Part shown: piece by piece, positions 45,601-53,437 of the stretch
How the letters are laid out: the number at the start of each line of letters is the position of its first letter
Position numbering within the stretch: position 1 is the stretch's first letter
Assembly (NCBI GenBank): GCA_949282555.1
Contig: CASDPK010000001.1
Span: 62,001 to 126,000 of the forward strand
DNA: 64,000 bases
Reading direction: 5' to 3'
Source of the DNA: an uncultured Lentisphaeraceae bacterium
GTDB taxonomy: Bacteria > Verrucomicrobiota > Kiritimatiellia > RFP12 > DVOR01
Translations under genes and position numbers: made by a program
The notes under the pieces: model-generated
Databases searched by the model: none
What the model saw: only the letters and a program-made list of their open reading frames with translations
Told to the model about the DNA's origin: nothing

Positions 45601-48600
45601 GCACCATTCGTCAATCCAGCCCTGACGCGCAGGATAATACCCTTGGCCCATTGCCAAGCCGTCCTGCAGGGCCTTGATCTGAGCATCGATGGTGGTGATG
45701 TAACCCATCACGGTGGCGGAATCCGTCTCAAGCGGATCGGCACGCATCAAACGGCCGAAGGCGAAGTCCAACCGTTGCGCCGAAGTACGCAACATGTCAA
45801 GATCGGTCTGCAACGCACCGTTGACGGACGCCGCGACCACTTCACCCTGCAACGCAAGCGTTTCAATGAAGTTCCACGCATAATCGGTGCCGAAGCCCGA
45901 GATCGCAAACGCGCCCAAGCCGTGCATTTCATCCTCCGCCAGCGCACCCAAGAGGCTGGAGAACGTGCGATAGGCACTATCCAAAGGATTGCGATAGAGG
46001 GCAAAACGCGCTTTCAATGCCTGAGCATTCTTAATCGCCGCATCGTAAAGCGTTGCAATCTGCTTCACCGCCGCAGGATCACGAGGATTCTCATAAGAAT
46101 ACCCTTTATCCTCATCGCCAATGACGGACTCCAGCAGAGCAACCGCACCAGCGCCGCCGGCGTTCAGGTTGGGGGTGATCGCCAACAAGTAGTTGCGATA
46201 ATCGTGGATCGAATCGGAGAAGGTCTTGAGCGCGGCCTCAACACCAATCTGCTCACCTTCCTCATTCACCGCCTGATCCACGCCATCCGTGTCGGCAATC
46301 AAGAGACTGTCGGCGTCCGGCAGCAGCAATGTGCGGTTCCACACACGGCTGAGCGCCAGCGAGACCGCATAATTGTAAGCCGTGCTTCCCGTGCCGTACA
46401 CCCAATAAGAGACGTATTCCGCCAATGCCTGCGAAAGCGGATGCACGTAATAGATCTCGGGGACCGCTTCGTTACCGAGAAGGTTGCGCATGTAGTACCG
46501 ATCGGAGGGAATGAGCCCGGGGTTGCCCAAATCCATGCCGGCCGTGTACACATCCGGCAGATCCGCGACCTTTGCCCATTCAAAGCGGCCCGTACCCAAG
46601 GAAGCGTTCCACGTACGCACGCCGGGACGATCCTTATAGAGACGCGCGGCATCGGGTCCGAGGTCATAACGGGTCTGACGCAACATTCCCGTGAGATATT
46701 CCTGAATGTTGGGCAGGCCGTCACGATCGGGATCGCGAGAGGCATCGCCGGCCGCCATCGGATTCGGGGTTCCATCGCCCGCCGTACCCGAGAACCAACG
46801 ATATTCCCAACCATCGGTCATGCCGTCGCCATCGGTGTCCATGGTCGTGGGATCGCAACCGCCACCGGCGGCCAAAAGCATCTCATTGCCTTCATCGCCA
46901 TCCCACAAACCATCAAAGTCCGTGTCGGGATTGAACGGATCGGACGGCAGAACCTTGTTCGTCCACCCTTCCGGAGCGTTGCCGGCCGCCACGCAAGCGA
47001 ATTCCTCCGCACCGGTCAAGCCATCGCCATCGGCGTCGCCCGTCAGGAAAAGCGCCGTGTCCAGCAAATCCTCAGGATATGCCCCGGTGTGGTCGATGAG
47101 GTCACCGCCGACATAAGCGGACCAACCATCCGGCACGCCATCCCCATTCGTGTCCGCCTTCGTCGGGTTCGTGGACCACGCCTTCAGCTGATCCCACTTG
47201 TCTCCCTTCCAAGCGCGCGTACGCAACACTCCGGAGAAGAATTCCTCCTTGCTGGTGAAGGGACGGGTGTTGCGGGCATAGAACACACGGTTGGCGACCG
47301 TCGTGTCTCCGGTCCAAGCGGTCATCGGGTCGAAGCCGAACGCCTCATACACCTCATGGTCGCGGAGCTGGGCATAGCCCGTGGTTCCGGGCTCATACCA
47401 CACCTCCGCGTCTTCCTGATCCGTATCGCGGATACGGTTGAAGTCGTAGGCCATCGTCTTGGTGACAAGATTGCCCTCCTCCAACTCCGTCCAACTCACG
47501 GAGCCAGAGCCTTCAACCCACCTCACCAAGCGATAATTGGCGGCGTCCGTCGCGTAAACATCGTTCGCGATGTTGTAATTGAAGGCATAGCCATGCTTGT
47601 AATCCGGGAGCGTGATGACGCTCACACACGCGAAGTAGTCACCGTCAGGGTTGGCATCGCCATCGGCAACGGTGGGGTTCGTGCCCATGTAGACTTCCCA
47701 GCCATCAGGCATATAGTCATTGTCGGTGTCACAATCGATTGGGTTCGTGCCGATGGCGATTTCTTCCATCACGCCCAAACCGTCATTGTCCGGATCCGCC
47801 AACGAAGAGGCCACCAAGGGATTGAACGCATTCAGCACGTCATCCGCCGAGATGGGATCCCAGAAGTTCCCCTTACAATGGGTGCTGTTGCCAATCTTTG
47901 TGTAGGGATTGTTGCCGGGGACATTTCCCTCGCCGGCATACTCCAAGCGCGGATCGAAGCCCATGCGATACTTGCGGCCGAGCGCGAAAGAGGCCCCTCC
48001 TCCCCACTGCTGGGCATTCGTCCGCATGCGATCGGTCATGTCAATGGCCGGCCAAACGCTGCCATCCACCGCCACATGGTTGTAGATGATGTTGCCGTTT
48101 TCATCGCGCTTGACGGTTTCGTTCCCTTCCCCGTCATATTCGTATTCCACGACGTACCGCACGGGGCCGTAGGCAATACGGGAAGCGTAGTACCAGAAGA
48201 AGTATTCCAGCGCGTTCGGCAGACCGTCGCCATCCTGATCGGCGGAGGTCGTCGCACGCTCCAGCCAGCAGGTCAAGCGCGGATCGATGACGCCAAAGTT
48301 GTTCTTCACCGGTTTGAAGGGCTCGTCCAGCAACTGACCCGCAGAGAGGCGGAAATCGCAGTAGTGATAACCCGAAGTGCCATCGGCCAAGACCAAGCCC
48401 GCCTCAAGAACCAAGTGACCAAAGCCATCGGCACCGCCCACGCTGTCCACACGACGCAACACGACCTCGCCGCCGTTTGCCGTACGGAAGAGCGCGTTGT
48501 AAGTCTCCATCTGCGTTCCGTACGGGAACATCACCGGACGCGCAGGCGTCACATCCTCTCCGAGAGGGTCAATACCGGGAAGCGAGAGCTCATCCACCAA

Positions 48601-51600
48601 CTCATCCGCCATTCGATTGCCATTGGCGTCATAGTGATCATACGCCCACGCGGCGTAGAGCGCGATGACGCACTCGTAATCCGGGCTCGCGTCATTGACG
48701 TTCACGAGCACGTTGGCGGAGTGATACACCACCGAACCATCGGCACGCGTCGCCCCGCTGTGGACGGGAATGCCCGCCTCATCGACCACATAACGCCAAT
48801 CGGCGAAAGCCTGATCGCCCAGCTCATTCGCGGGCAAAACGTCGGTGGCGTAGTAGATGCCGCGCGAACCCGTCGTGATCGCGCTGCCCGCACGCTTCGA
48901 GGTGTTCGCAAGTTTGATCTGGGTATAGCCCGCATCCGACCACAACGCCCGCTCATTCTGACGCTCCCGGAGCGTGCCGGCCATTGCGTAGGCGAACTTG
49001 GTTCCATCAACATAGACCACGTCGCCATCCTTGTTCGTGAAGTCCTTGCGAACCTTCACAATCCACTGCGGCGCACTGATCCACTCGCCGGCGTTGAGCT
49101 CACCCAAGGGGCCCGTGGCGGCGTTCAAGGCTTCGTCACGGCCACGCAGGCGCGTCTTGTAATCATAAACCGTTCCGGTCAGCGCGAAGGAACCGACCGG
49201 CGTCCCCGTGGCATTGGCCGAACGATAGACACCATCCGCGCCGGCCCAGCCCAACGCAGGGAAATTGTCGGTGATCGTCACGGTGACGGTTCCATTGGTT
49301 CCATCCTGTGTGGTCGTGGTGGAACCGGTGGCGCCCTCGCCCGCCATGGAAGCGCCTTCCACCTTGGCACGGCCATCCGTGGCGCCAAACGTCTTCAGCA
49401 CCCAGCCATCGGGAACACCATCCGTGTTGTAGTCACCGAGATCGAAGAGGTACGGTTCGTCCGTCGTCCACTCCGGCCACTGAGCCTTGGCCGCATTGGC
49501 ATTGGCGTCATCGTAGTCACCGCCGAGGTATTCGCGAACGAACACGGCGGAAAGCATAATGTCCGACCATTCGGAAGCGCCACCGTCACCGCCGCCGCCG
49601 CCCTTCACGAAGTCACGGCCAAAGGAGATCACGCGGCTGTACACATTCTGGTTCGGATCATCGCCCGTGGGGAGGAGTTCCGCATATTCGGACGTCGCCG
49701 ACCACTTATAGAAGAAGGAATCATAAAGCTTGGAAACCGTGGCTTCCGTGTAGCCGGGGTTCGCCGCGCCAGCCGCGAGCGGAACCGCCTGAACGGTCAC
49801 GAGCGTGTTGCCGCCGCTCTTGGCCATCGTGGTGAAGGTATAGTTGGGGCCGAAGCTCCACGCACCCATGTGTCCGGGATCGCCGGGCGTCTGCGTGCCC
49901 CAAAGCACATAACCCAAGCCACCTGTTGTCTTGGACCAGGTGTAGAACTGGAACATCTGCTCCGTGCTGAGCGTGAGCGTGCCGGAGGAGGGAACCGAAG
50001 CGCCCGAAGAGTCAATCACCGTGAGCGTCCACGTCGGCGTGGCTCCGGAAGTGTAGGTATGCTCAAAGGCGATGTTGCTCTGCGTGGCCTTTCCGTTACG
50101 GTCCCGACGATACCTTCCGTTTTCCTTGATATCGTCCACATTGAGACCATAGGTATTGGCGATGTTGGCCAGCTCGGCTTCCCAACCCGCGACACCGAGG
50201 AGACCTTCCATCACGTCGTCATTGGCATAGAGCAAGGTCTGCGTCTCGCCATCGCCGAAGTTCATCTGAGCGATGAGATAATCGCTCGCCACATCGTTCG
50301 CCGTGAAGTTGAAGCGGACGGGGCTGTTGAGTGCGCCGTTGGCGGGCGGGTTGGAGGAGATGATGGCCGGGGCACGGTTCTGAACGTAGGGCGTCACCTT
50401 GATGTCGCACTCATCGTTCTTGCCCGTGATCACACCCAGCGCATTGCAGGAGGCGGCGGAGAAGACGATGTCGCCGAGCGTGCCCGTCTTGCCGGAACCC
50501 AAGATGCTGTCATTCATCGTGACCTGCGCTCCCGTGAGCACGCGCTCCCGGGTGTAATCGTTGACGGCCGCGACATAGAAGGTGGCGGAGGTCTGCCCCT
50601 TCTCAACGGAGACCTTGAGCGTGGGCGTGGAGGAAAGGCTCAGATTGACGCCCTGATTCTGGAGCACCACATACTTGCCGATGGCCTCCAGCGCATTCAT
50701 CTCCTCCCCATTGACATTGATGGTGGAGGTCTTGTCGATGTCATAGCCCTCATCGGTGATGGGGAAGATGAGGAAGGTGCGCTTCTTGGTGTTATCGACG
50801 GGCACCGTGAGCGTGTACTGGAGGAAGGAGGTCTCGCCTTCCTGAGTGGTGCCGGTCTGGAGGAATTCCGTGGCAATGCCGGTGTTGCCTTCGGCAGGCG
50901 TCAGGTTGATGGTCTCACGCTTGGGCGTGCTCTCAATCTGGAGGTAGAAGGACTGATCCTTATCCGTGTTCTTGAGACCGGGCACATGGATGCGATATTC
51001 GGTGACGCCGCCGGAAGCGTTCGCCGCGATGGTGAACTCAATCGCATAATCCGTCTGCGCATCGGGGTCCATCTCCACATCGTGATGCGCCCACGTCACA
51101 CGTCCGGCGTTCGTGGAGGAAATCTGCTGGACGGCCGCATAGAGCTTGCCGGCCGTGCGGATGGTGTCAAGGGCCGTCTTGCGGATGAAGACCGTCACCG
51201 TTTCACCGGCGGCGGCGACAATCGTTCCGCCCTTCACGGTCGCACCCGTGGCAAGGGGGGCATTCGCATCATCCGTCAAACCTGCGGTGATCTCCGTCGC
51301 GAGCTCAAAGTCGCCATCCACCATGTCGGTGCTCAACACTTCATAAGAAGCCTGGTTGGCGGTGAGGGGAGATTCCTCAATCTTGCCTTCCACATAAGCG
51401 AAGACGTTCGTGGGAAGCCCCGCGACCGTGCCATCGTCACGCACACCATAGCACACACGCACCGTTTCGCCGGCCGGGATGCCCTGAGGGATGTTGAGGT
51501 AGAAACGCTGCGCCGCGAACGTGCCCTCTCCGCCGGCAGCCGCGCTGGGCCCCGTGAAGAAGCCGGATTCATCGAACGCCGCGACGGTCACCGCTTCGGG

Positions 51601-52506
51601 GTCCGCCACTTCCACGATGGTTTCCGTTCCCTTCGTCATGGGGGTGACGGAAACGTTCATGTATTCCTTCCGACCGTCTTCCTTGATGCGCTCAACCCAA
51701 ACGTAGCACTGATTCACCAGCGCGCTGTTGGTGAAGCCCACCGGCAGAGCGTCGGCAGGCGTGGTGACGGTGAAGGGCACGAGGCCATGATAGAGCTTGC
51801 CATAGTTGCGGTTGCCCTGTTCGCCGATGGTGAGGGTGTAGCCCGACACCGGCCAGTCGCGGCCGGCGCCCGTATCCAAAGCAGGCGTGCCGCTCTGGCC
51901 AATCATGCAGGCCTGGCTCATGCCCACGCCATTGTCGATCGGCGTGCCGGCAACGGTCTGCGCCGTGAGGGTGATTTCCGAGATCTCACCCCCCACGCTC
52001 ACGTGCCCATCGGCCGTGGTCGCCCACGAAATGGCTTCGACGATATCACCCGGGCGGACGTTGTACACGAAGCGCAAGGTGTCCTTGTTCCGGCCCTGCC
52101 CCATGTAGTACGCCACGGCGGTGGTCGTCTCCTCGGTGTTCGACTCATTGGAGTTCAACGGGGAGATGCCATCCTTGGAGCTGGTTCCCTTGAGGGGAAT
52201 GTTCAGCACCAAGTAAGGACGCTTCGTGCCGTTCGAGCTGTAACTGTTGCCGGTGATCATCCAGCGCGTGGGGCTCGACGCATTGACGTCCGCGAGTTTC
52301 ACATCGAAGTAGATCTGCGGTGTGGTCCCCTGTGAGAGCGGCAGGTTGGGATTCCCATCACCGGGAACAACCTTCTTGATGGACTCGATGCGGATATTGC
52401 CTTCCAAATAGGTCTTGTCCGCGGCGGATTGGGCCCGGCCCATTCCCACGCCAAACAGGGCCCATGCGGCCGCCATCGCGATCATGAACGTTTGTTTCGT
52501 TTTCAT
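36673..52506 (-). CDS. Giant secreted protein with Ca-type Asp repeats and a LamG domain
   Basis: The product has about 5277 residues, starting at ATG 52506 (GAGG 10 bp upstream) with a signal peptide ending near GVGMGRAQ. Residues ~1-1400 are beta-rich, Ig/PKD-like (e.g. NPPANGALNSPVRFNFTAND). From ~1420 to ~5060 at least 14 segments of the type DxDxDGxxDxWE, often followed by GTNP or GLDP, resemble thrombospondin type 3 calcium repeats. A LamG/concanavalin-like domain is at ~2840-3045 (SVECWIKPDAG, WSHIAATYDG, GYIDEVRIWDG). Residues ~3320-4245 and ~4300-5062 are two related modules joined by a Pro/Asp-rich linker. There is no LPxTG or PEP-CTERM end. I infer a very long calcium-stiffened surface or matrix protein; an adhesin role is likely but unproven. 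It follows a lipoprotein gene by 52 bp. Confidence 0.85.
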   Translation of the reverse strand: MKTKQTFMIAMAAAWALFGVGMGRAQSAADKTYLEGNIRIESIKKVVPGDGNPNLPLSQGTTPQIYFDVKLADVNASSPTRWMITGNSYSSNGTKRPYLVLNIPLKGTSSKDGISPLNSNESNTEETTTAVAYYMGQGRNKDTLRFVYNVRPGDIVEAISWATTADGHVSVGGEISEITLTAQTVAGTPIDNGVGMSQACMIGQSGTPALDTGAGRDWPVSGYTLTIGEQGNRNYGKLYHGLVPFTVTTPADALPVGFTNSALVNQCYVWVERIKEDGRKEYMNVSVTPMTKGTETIVEVADPEAVTVAAFDESGFFTGPSAAAGGEGTFAAQRFYLNIPQGIPAGETVRVCYGVRDDGTVAGLPTNVFAYVEGKIEESPLTANQASYEVLSTDMVDGDFELATEITAGLTDDANAPLATGATVKGGTIVAAAGETVTVFIRKTALDTIRTAGKLYAAVQQISSTNAGRVTWAHHDVEMDPDAQTDYAIEFTIAANASGGVTEYRIHVPGLKNTDKDQSFYLQIESTPKRETINLTPAEGNTGIATEFLQTGTTQEGETSFLQYTLTVPVDNTKKRTFLIFPITDEGYDIDKTSTINVNGEEMNALEAIGKYVVLQNQGVNLSLSSTPTLKVSVEKGQTSATFYVAAVNDYTRERVLTGAQVTMNDSILGSGKTGTLGDIVFSAASCNALGVITGKNDECDIKVTPYVQNRAPAIISSNPPANGALNSPVRFNFTANDVASDYLIAQMNFGDGETQTLLYANDDVMEGLLGVAGWEAELANIANTYGLNVDDIKENGRYRRDRNGKATQSNIAFEHTYTSGATPTWTLTVIDSSGASVPSSGTLTLSTEQMFQFYTWSKTTGGLGYVLWGTQTPGDPGHMGAWSFGPNYTFTTMAKSGGNTLVTVQAVPLAAGAANPGYTEATVSKLYDSFFYKWSATSEYAELLPTGDDPNQNVYSRVISFGRDFVKGGGGGDGGASEWSDIMLSAVFVREYLGGDYDDANANAAKAQWPEWTTDEPYLFDLGDYNTDGVPDGWVLKTFGATDGRAKVEGASMAGEGATGSTTTTQDGTNGTVTVTITDNFPALGWAGADGVYRSANATGTPVGSFALTGTVYDYKTRLRGRDEALNAATGPLGELNAGEWISAPQWIVKVRKDFTNKDGDVVYVDGTKFAYAMAGTLRERQNERALWSDAGYTQIKLANTSKRAGSAITTGSRGIYYATDVLPANELGDQAFADWRYVVDEAGIPVHSGATRADGSVVYHSANVLVNVNDASPDYECVIALYAAWAYDHYDANGNRMADELVDELSLPGIDPLGEDVTPARPVMFPYGTQMETYNALFRTANGGEVVLRRVDSVGGADGFGHLVLEAGLVLADGTSGYHYCDFRLSAGQLLDEPFKPVKNNFGVIDPRLTCWLERATTSADQDGDGLPNALEYFFWYYASRIAYGPVRYVVEYEYDGEGNETVKRDENGNIIYNHVAVDGSVWPAIDMTDRMRTNAQQWGGGASFALGRKYRMGFDPRLEYAGEGNVPGNNPYTKIGNSTHCKGNFWDPISADDVLNAFNPLVASSLADPDNDGLGVMEEIAIGTNPIDCDTDNDYMPDGWEVYMGTNPTVADGDANPDGDYFACVSVITLPDYKHGYAFNYNIANDVYATDAANYRLVRWVEGSGSVSWTELEEGNLVTKTMAYDFNRIRDTDQEDAEVWYEPGTTGYAQLRDHEVYEAFGFDPMTAWTGDTTVANRVFYARNTRPFTSKEEFFSGVLRTRAWKGDKWDQLKAWSTNPTKADTNGDGVPDGWSAYVGGDLIDHTGAYPEDLLDTALFLTGDADGDGLTGAEEFACVAAGNAPEGWTNKVLPSDPFNPDTDFDGLWDGDEGNEMLLAAGGGCDPTTMDTDGDGMTDGWEYRWFSGTAGDGTPNPMAAGDASRDPDRDGLPNIQEYLTGMLRQTRYDLGPDAARLYKDRPGVRTWNASLGTGRFEWAKVADLPDVYTAGMDLGNPGLIPSDRYYMRNLLGNEAVPEIYYVHPLSQALAEYVSYWVYGTGSTAYNYAVSLALSRVWNRTLLLPDADSLLIADTDGVDQAVNEEGEQIGVEAALKTFSDSIHDYRNYLLAITPNLNAGGAGAVALLESVIGDEDKGYSYENPRDPAAVKQIATLYDAAIKNAQALKARFALYRNPLDSAYRTFSSLLGALAEDEMHGLGAFAISGFGTDYAWNFIETLALQGEVVAASVNGALQTDLDMLRTSAQRLDFAFGRLMRADPLETDSATVMGYITTIDAQIKALQDGLAMGQGYYPARQGWIDEWCRAGGGMEALWKARREQILHMLSKKGVLDSGHMTFRTSLVGRMHGKVPFPANLNYGLEAPYPEGFAEAVAKTDAPDAYEAAIRKSEAPFILEQYRQAIRGFNGGLWSQPTRGDYHTFEEDSNLTGYAESLYWPLNPGANGDTVYPIYRKYLAPIGYHHVILPFDAYKGNTEGRDPYSVRGRQAMSRNLTDYGESVVLFGLPLVSREPMGADEVALRMTISVGGNCPMVRNGKTEANAASDLVYEDPFVTTSPRVPDTDLDGMDDYWEIFHGLNPLLGPISEDSAETNYPFVDAVNYSTDKIAESYHCGGLGWLYNIRSCFPHGHEESIELSPAQVNPFLNDSLRSGSVTGYDYYSYPWMAGVPEADPDGDGLTNYQETVNGFYPESRSGTDPSPLWMTDPSNANSFVRRFYSLLNANVLDETTVGGEGQVDDHGVSGSERTDYWTLNWRTMAFPYVVNRTNGLLENYPIPTDSVLPYEINEGYDTDGDGTPDLVEQTNDNILSGDAQALRSPDRQQSAYFAGKGVMQSRDNTRFGPMALLKFSVECWIKPDAGQTGEQILIDRPWRFDESTETTASQIRHNFQVGLSFDATSQVYLPFVRYTGTATALQNGTVVSTGEPQLSPTAKAASGMGVKAGEWSHIAATYDGSTLRIYVNGVKADEAPSRLEPANGTISLHAFPNDDVTLYTYRKAPLVIGATPADGWFASSAKLPDDAAFEDLYASAYHGYIDEVRIWDGARTDDQIRSNYRLELTQAELEANRLTAFTTRYNGNGFYQALTEPELLALFTFDDIPAGTRQAGTVEPEGTPWEIYPGQKTVGGETVPGSFLYRRKGLKASAEAQADRPSVFGALPTAEEVHTSYYATLPAVLRGTMYTETEFVPMAHNTVAHLPLMDVERDYPWLLAGITYVQGSPKLVAPSGSVADLKPADSVYWTPHAAGTNVTATVSYPGVRTTGNPYGYRYVSTITFDPVNYLEFDAYSTMPSADLLLLGDVFAKYDRMSWTGSPSTDPASALAENNPEKPGEDGFSTWFDRDGESNMTVGGKWLYDNFGAGSTYDADGDGMPNWWESYYGLDPRDATGSNGPHGDDDGDYLTNYAEYMARSNPNKESTLGNGVPDFHVPQWSTRGERIFGLLYTDNDFMEDHWEAAYANVLSVDRNDAWNDPDNDGWSNWSEARYIGYGRRSTNPGAIHTSDNAGNRIAEFPQPALSFKIDYEGAVSDLETAESVNIVLHAYSESSTSETPDATFVIPFRSASGSTTGSITMGFMQIGTVSGYMTPGTICRGSIKVRDARTALVSGGTIGQGWLRYYEWSNGAVNHNPNYGTSGSTESTGGGITLVDTYLFYDNGSGALVGATGAARSEESKVTHVTVGTVDYESGAVTLTLDNTMPSVFAEGGAVGDSTLTISYDYLPTDGFPCNYTVRDAAEGHLREGINRFFLFLDKNGNGVFDPGEPAGTPDVLTTDVGWDKNNRTLHVTLTDAAAPGFVRVPTASLLASAQTAKEGQDGEEAKEPFVYDPNAKYILSVTQVADSEGALPAVEVYTEPYDGKKPYVYEAQIAETYPNGLPARTKGAFGATTYKVFLYPEEMEDSEDIAALEPYCIGMVTNVYSSFERKLASLEHPAAGEYLHNTSAMKVRWTADVRVPSFDLTLWKTKALKPAAKGDETQGENAFETLAEPAVVFQGTDLPCGTPVESTAGRPIYEYDLSHLLGTLAADGKTYIGDGEYAVSIRLKPYNADPIELGGSVDSTDVSGKRIFRVVMREAGVERTDAWYPRQESNFLPVKVYYTGTLLSGDAEKDTLLKKNGSRLRIEAHYSASFNGVAAASVDDLLDYDEALGEAAGYNPCVSVAKDKVRPAGNANGAFWRTAISAQLRGLCSSEAVYLIAYFDVNGNGKRDRWEPWGYYTAGKSAPTGNYFDPQTVAPILSGTEAVASFYIQDVDIDNNKVVDVLEHTSMGGNKTFEPGETVDPNDPTDPEGPKHPGGDEPDPESPETPDPDDPNGPKDEDGNAVSTWFDYDPDSPVTDTPQTSVGASWLKTVVYAQSNALRDTDFDNDGLPTWWENYYGLDPQSDKGENGPYVDADVDGLPNFAEFRARANPLRASTLGTGTPDAQVPQWNTRGAPTLGLLYTDGDFMEEKWEAKNGVSVDQHDAALDPDADGWSNWAEVRAALSPDGKRTAPTYTASATAGDDYPRPSLTLKADYFEALTVTNATLVIQGFADSTGGGAPDVVFSTPYLGNGALHTVQVPIAGHLREGKNNFFIFLDLDGNGAWDEDEPAGVPDQHDVDIGFDTTGTTLHTALTRLAPPGSVRVNVKPILDQLVNEAETGTVESVDGSSLMNPSTGKPLDPTKFPVGVGMNYYLLLTPFENIAGSEPSQNSEVVVYKELYNSQKPYLTENDIFAASASGLPGTEAKNQLATSYKVWLVPENVYNAGGSVPTWTDYNIAVVTNYFGRLDEDNAAMVSPKGGAVQNNPELTFEWKSNVQVPTFTLKIQKIRDASGASITSTEVYNATVRGVSPAAMEGSVSSGQQQYRYRYTLPRGVGELSPNGATLFGNGSYTYTLSLNPYNGTSKVLEGAFNIGLNDSATPGMSEGGANYKVADSYYVRTKIRYNGVLTTDEDFDGARIIVEAYRTPAFVGNPTAAVSDLLVHDADNAEVAKLNPYVVMSKDRKILKGGKEQFWSTAFDVEIRGLPSADPIYLMAYFDLNGNGQRDVWEPWGYAYTGAASLDGYYYDPVGVQPRLQGSDIAVEFYVQDVDTDSDKLADSWEWLQGRQSGQDVTGDFSKWCDNYIGGSYAGGSGVALWTTDANGNRALTAYGAQLFGLRTYGVDATSGAVSLSEDASENALLNTLDPAAIGQLQGADFNIAVSGISVADERLNLSWKLMATSAPASTGRSRARAAASSAPADVTETVANAANDKAVYAVRGKVNLSDEKWDLLKTIPVGGESTPSITCEGKEYRFFKVDYQPSAKAAEAAQ

Positions 52507-52558
52507 ACCGTCTTGCCTCACTCGAGGGTTCTGTCAAAGGGGTTGATCCGTCGGGGGC

Positions 52559-53176
52559 TTATGCCTGCCCCGCGGGGGTGGATGGTTTGGGAAGGGGTTG
52601 CTTCTTGGCCTCGCTCTTGGCCTTTTCGGCCTCACGCTCGGCACGGGTGGGCAGACCTGCGGCCTTGGCCTCGGCATCCGCCTTCGCGCGCAAAGCGTCG
52701 TAGGCTTTCTGCTCAGCCGTCATCCGAGCGCGGATGGCTGCCACATTTTCAAGCCGCTTGGCCTCCACGGCCGCCTCCGCCTCCCGCTGAGCCTTGAGCA
52801 ACACGTTATAGTGGTCGTTCTTCGCCAGCTCAGCCTCAATCAGGGCGGCGGGGAGTTCACGGTTGCCCATGCGTTTCTTCAACGCGGTCACCAATTGCCC
52901 GCGGAAATGATCGGCGGCGGATTTGGCCTTCGCGGCCGCCTGAGAAAGTCGCACAAAATCATTCGCCGCCGCCTGGAGCTGCGTCATGTACTGCTTGTCC
53001 TGCGTACGCGTTTCCACATCCGCAAGACCGGGACGCCCCTCAGGGAACTGACGGTCCAACGCTTCGTAAGGTTTCGATTCGTCCTCCCCGCAACCTTGAA
53101 AAATCAAGGCTCCGAAGAGAAAAGCCATGCACGCGGCGAACCTTCGCGCCGTGTGCGGAGAACATCCATCCCGCAT
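52559..53176 (-). CDS. Small coiled-coil lipoprotein, upstream partner of the giant gene
   Basis: The product has 205 residues, no recognised family. A signal segment (FAACMAFLFGALIFQGC) ends in a Cys that could be lipidated, although the preceding FQG is not a standard lipobox. The mature part is highly charged and helical; residues ~115-190 (EAEAAVEAKRLENVAAIR and on) look like a long coiled coil, and the end is Lys/Pro-rich. AGAGGA lies 5 bp before ATG 53176. The 52-bp gap and absence of a terminator suggest that it is cotranscribed with the giant gene, perhaps as an anchor or periplasmic guide. Confidence 0.7.
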   Translation of the reverse strand: MRDGCSPHTARRFAACMAFLFGALIFQGCGEDESKPYEALDRQFPEGRPGLADVETRTQDKQYMTQLQAAANDFVRLSQAAAKAKSAADHFRGQLVTALKKRMGNRELPAALIEAELAKNDHYNVLLKAQREAEAAVEAKRLENVAAIRARMTAEQKAYDALRAKADAEAKAAGLPTRAEREAEKAKSEAKKQPLPKPSTPAGQA

Positions 53177-53267
53177 ACAAATCCTCTGTGCTGATTCAAG
53201 CATATGTCAGTAAAGTACCACATCGCACACCACCACGCAACCGCAAAGCACGGCAAGGAAGCCGAAA

Positions 53268-53331
53268 TCGAAGGCTCCGTATCCCACAACGGAAGACTCC
53301 GTGGCACGACCTCGGACACTCCGTCTTCCAA
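53268..53331 (+). repeat. GGCTCCGTATCCC element with a hairpin
   Basis: AAGGCTCCGTATCCC (53270-53284) is followed by an inverted repeat GGAAGAC...GTCTTCC, with an inner GTG...CAC pair and TCC bulges on both sides. Two further CTCCGT units lie in the hairpin. Confidence 0.6.
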
Positions 53332-53368
53332 AAGCCGAAAGGGAACGTGAGGGCAAAAGCCACCCCAC

Positions 53369-53402
53369 AAAAAAAAATGGCAGGGAACCAACGTTCCCTG
53401 CC
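53369..53402 (-). terminator. Terminator after the polysaccharide export operon
   Basis: On the minus strand GGCAGGGAAC-GTTG-GTTCCCTGCC is followed by A and nine T. It lies 36 bp after the Wzc-like gene and separates that operon from the lipoprotein and giant gene. Confidence 0.93.
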
Positions 53403-53437
53403 ACGTTCCGCCGTTTTGGCGATGTGATGTCGAACGC

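Noticed and set aside
43429-52335. An open frame of 2968 codons on the plus strand, antisense to the giant gene
   Set aside because: Its protein is rich in Arg, His, Ile and Gly in no known fold, and it mirrors the codon bias of the real gene. It lacks a plausible start and ribosome site. A similar frame at 36442-41838 is rejected for the same reason.
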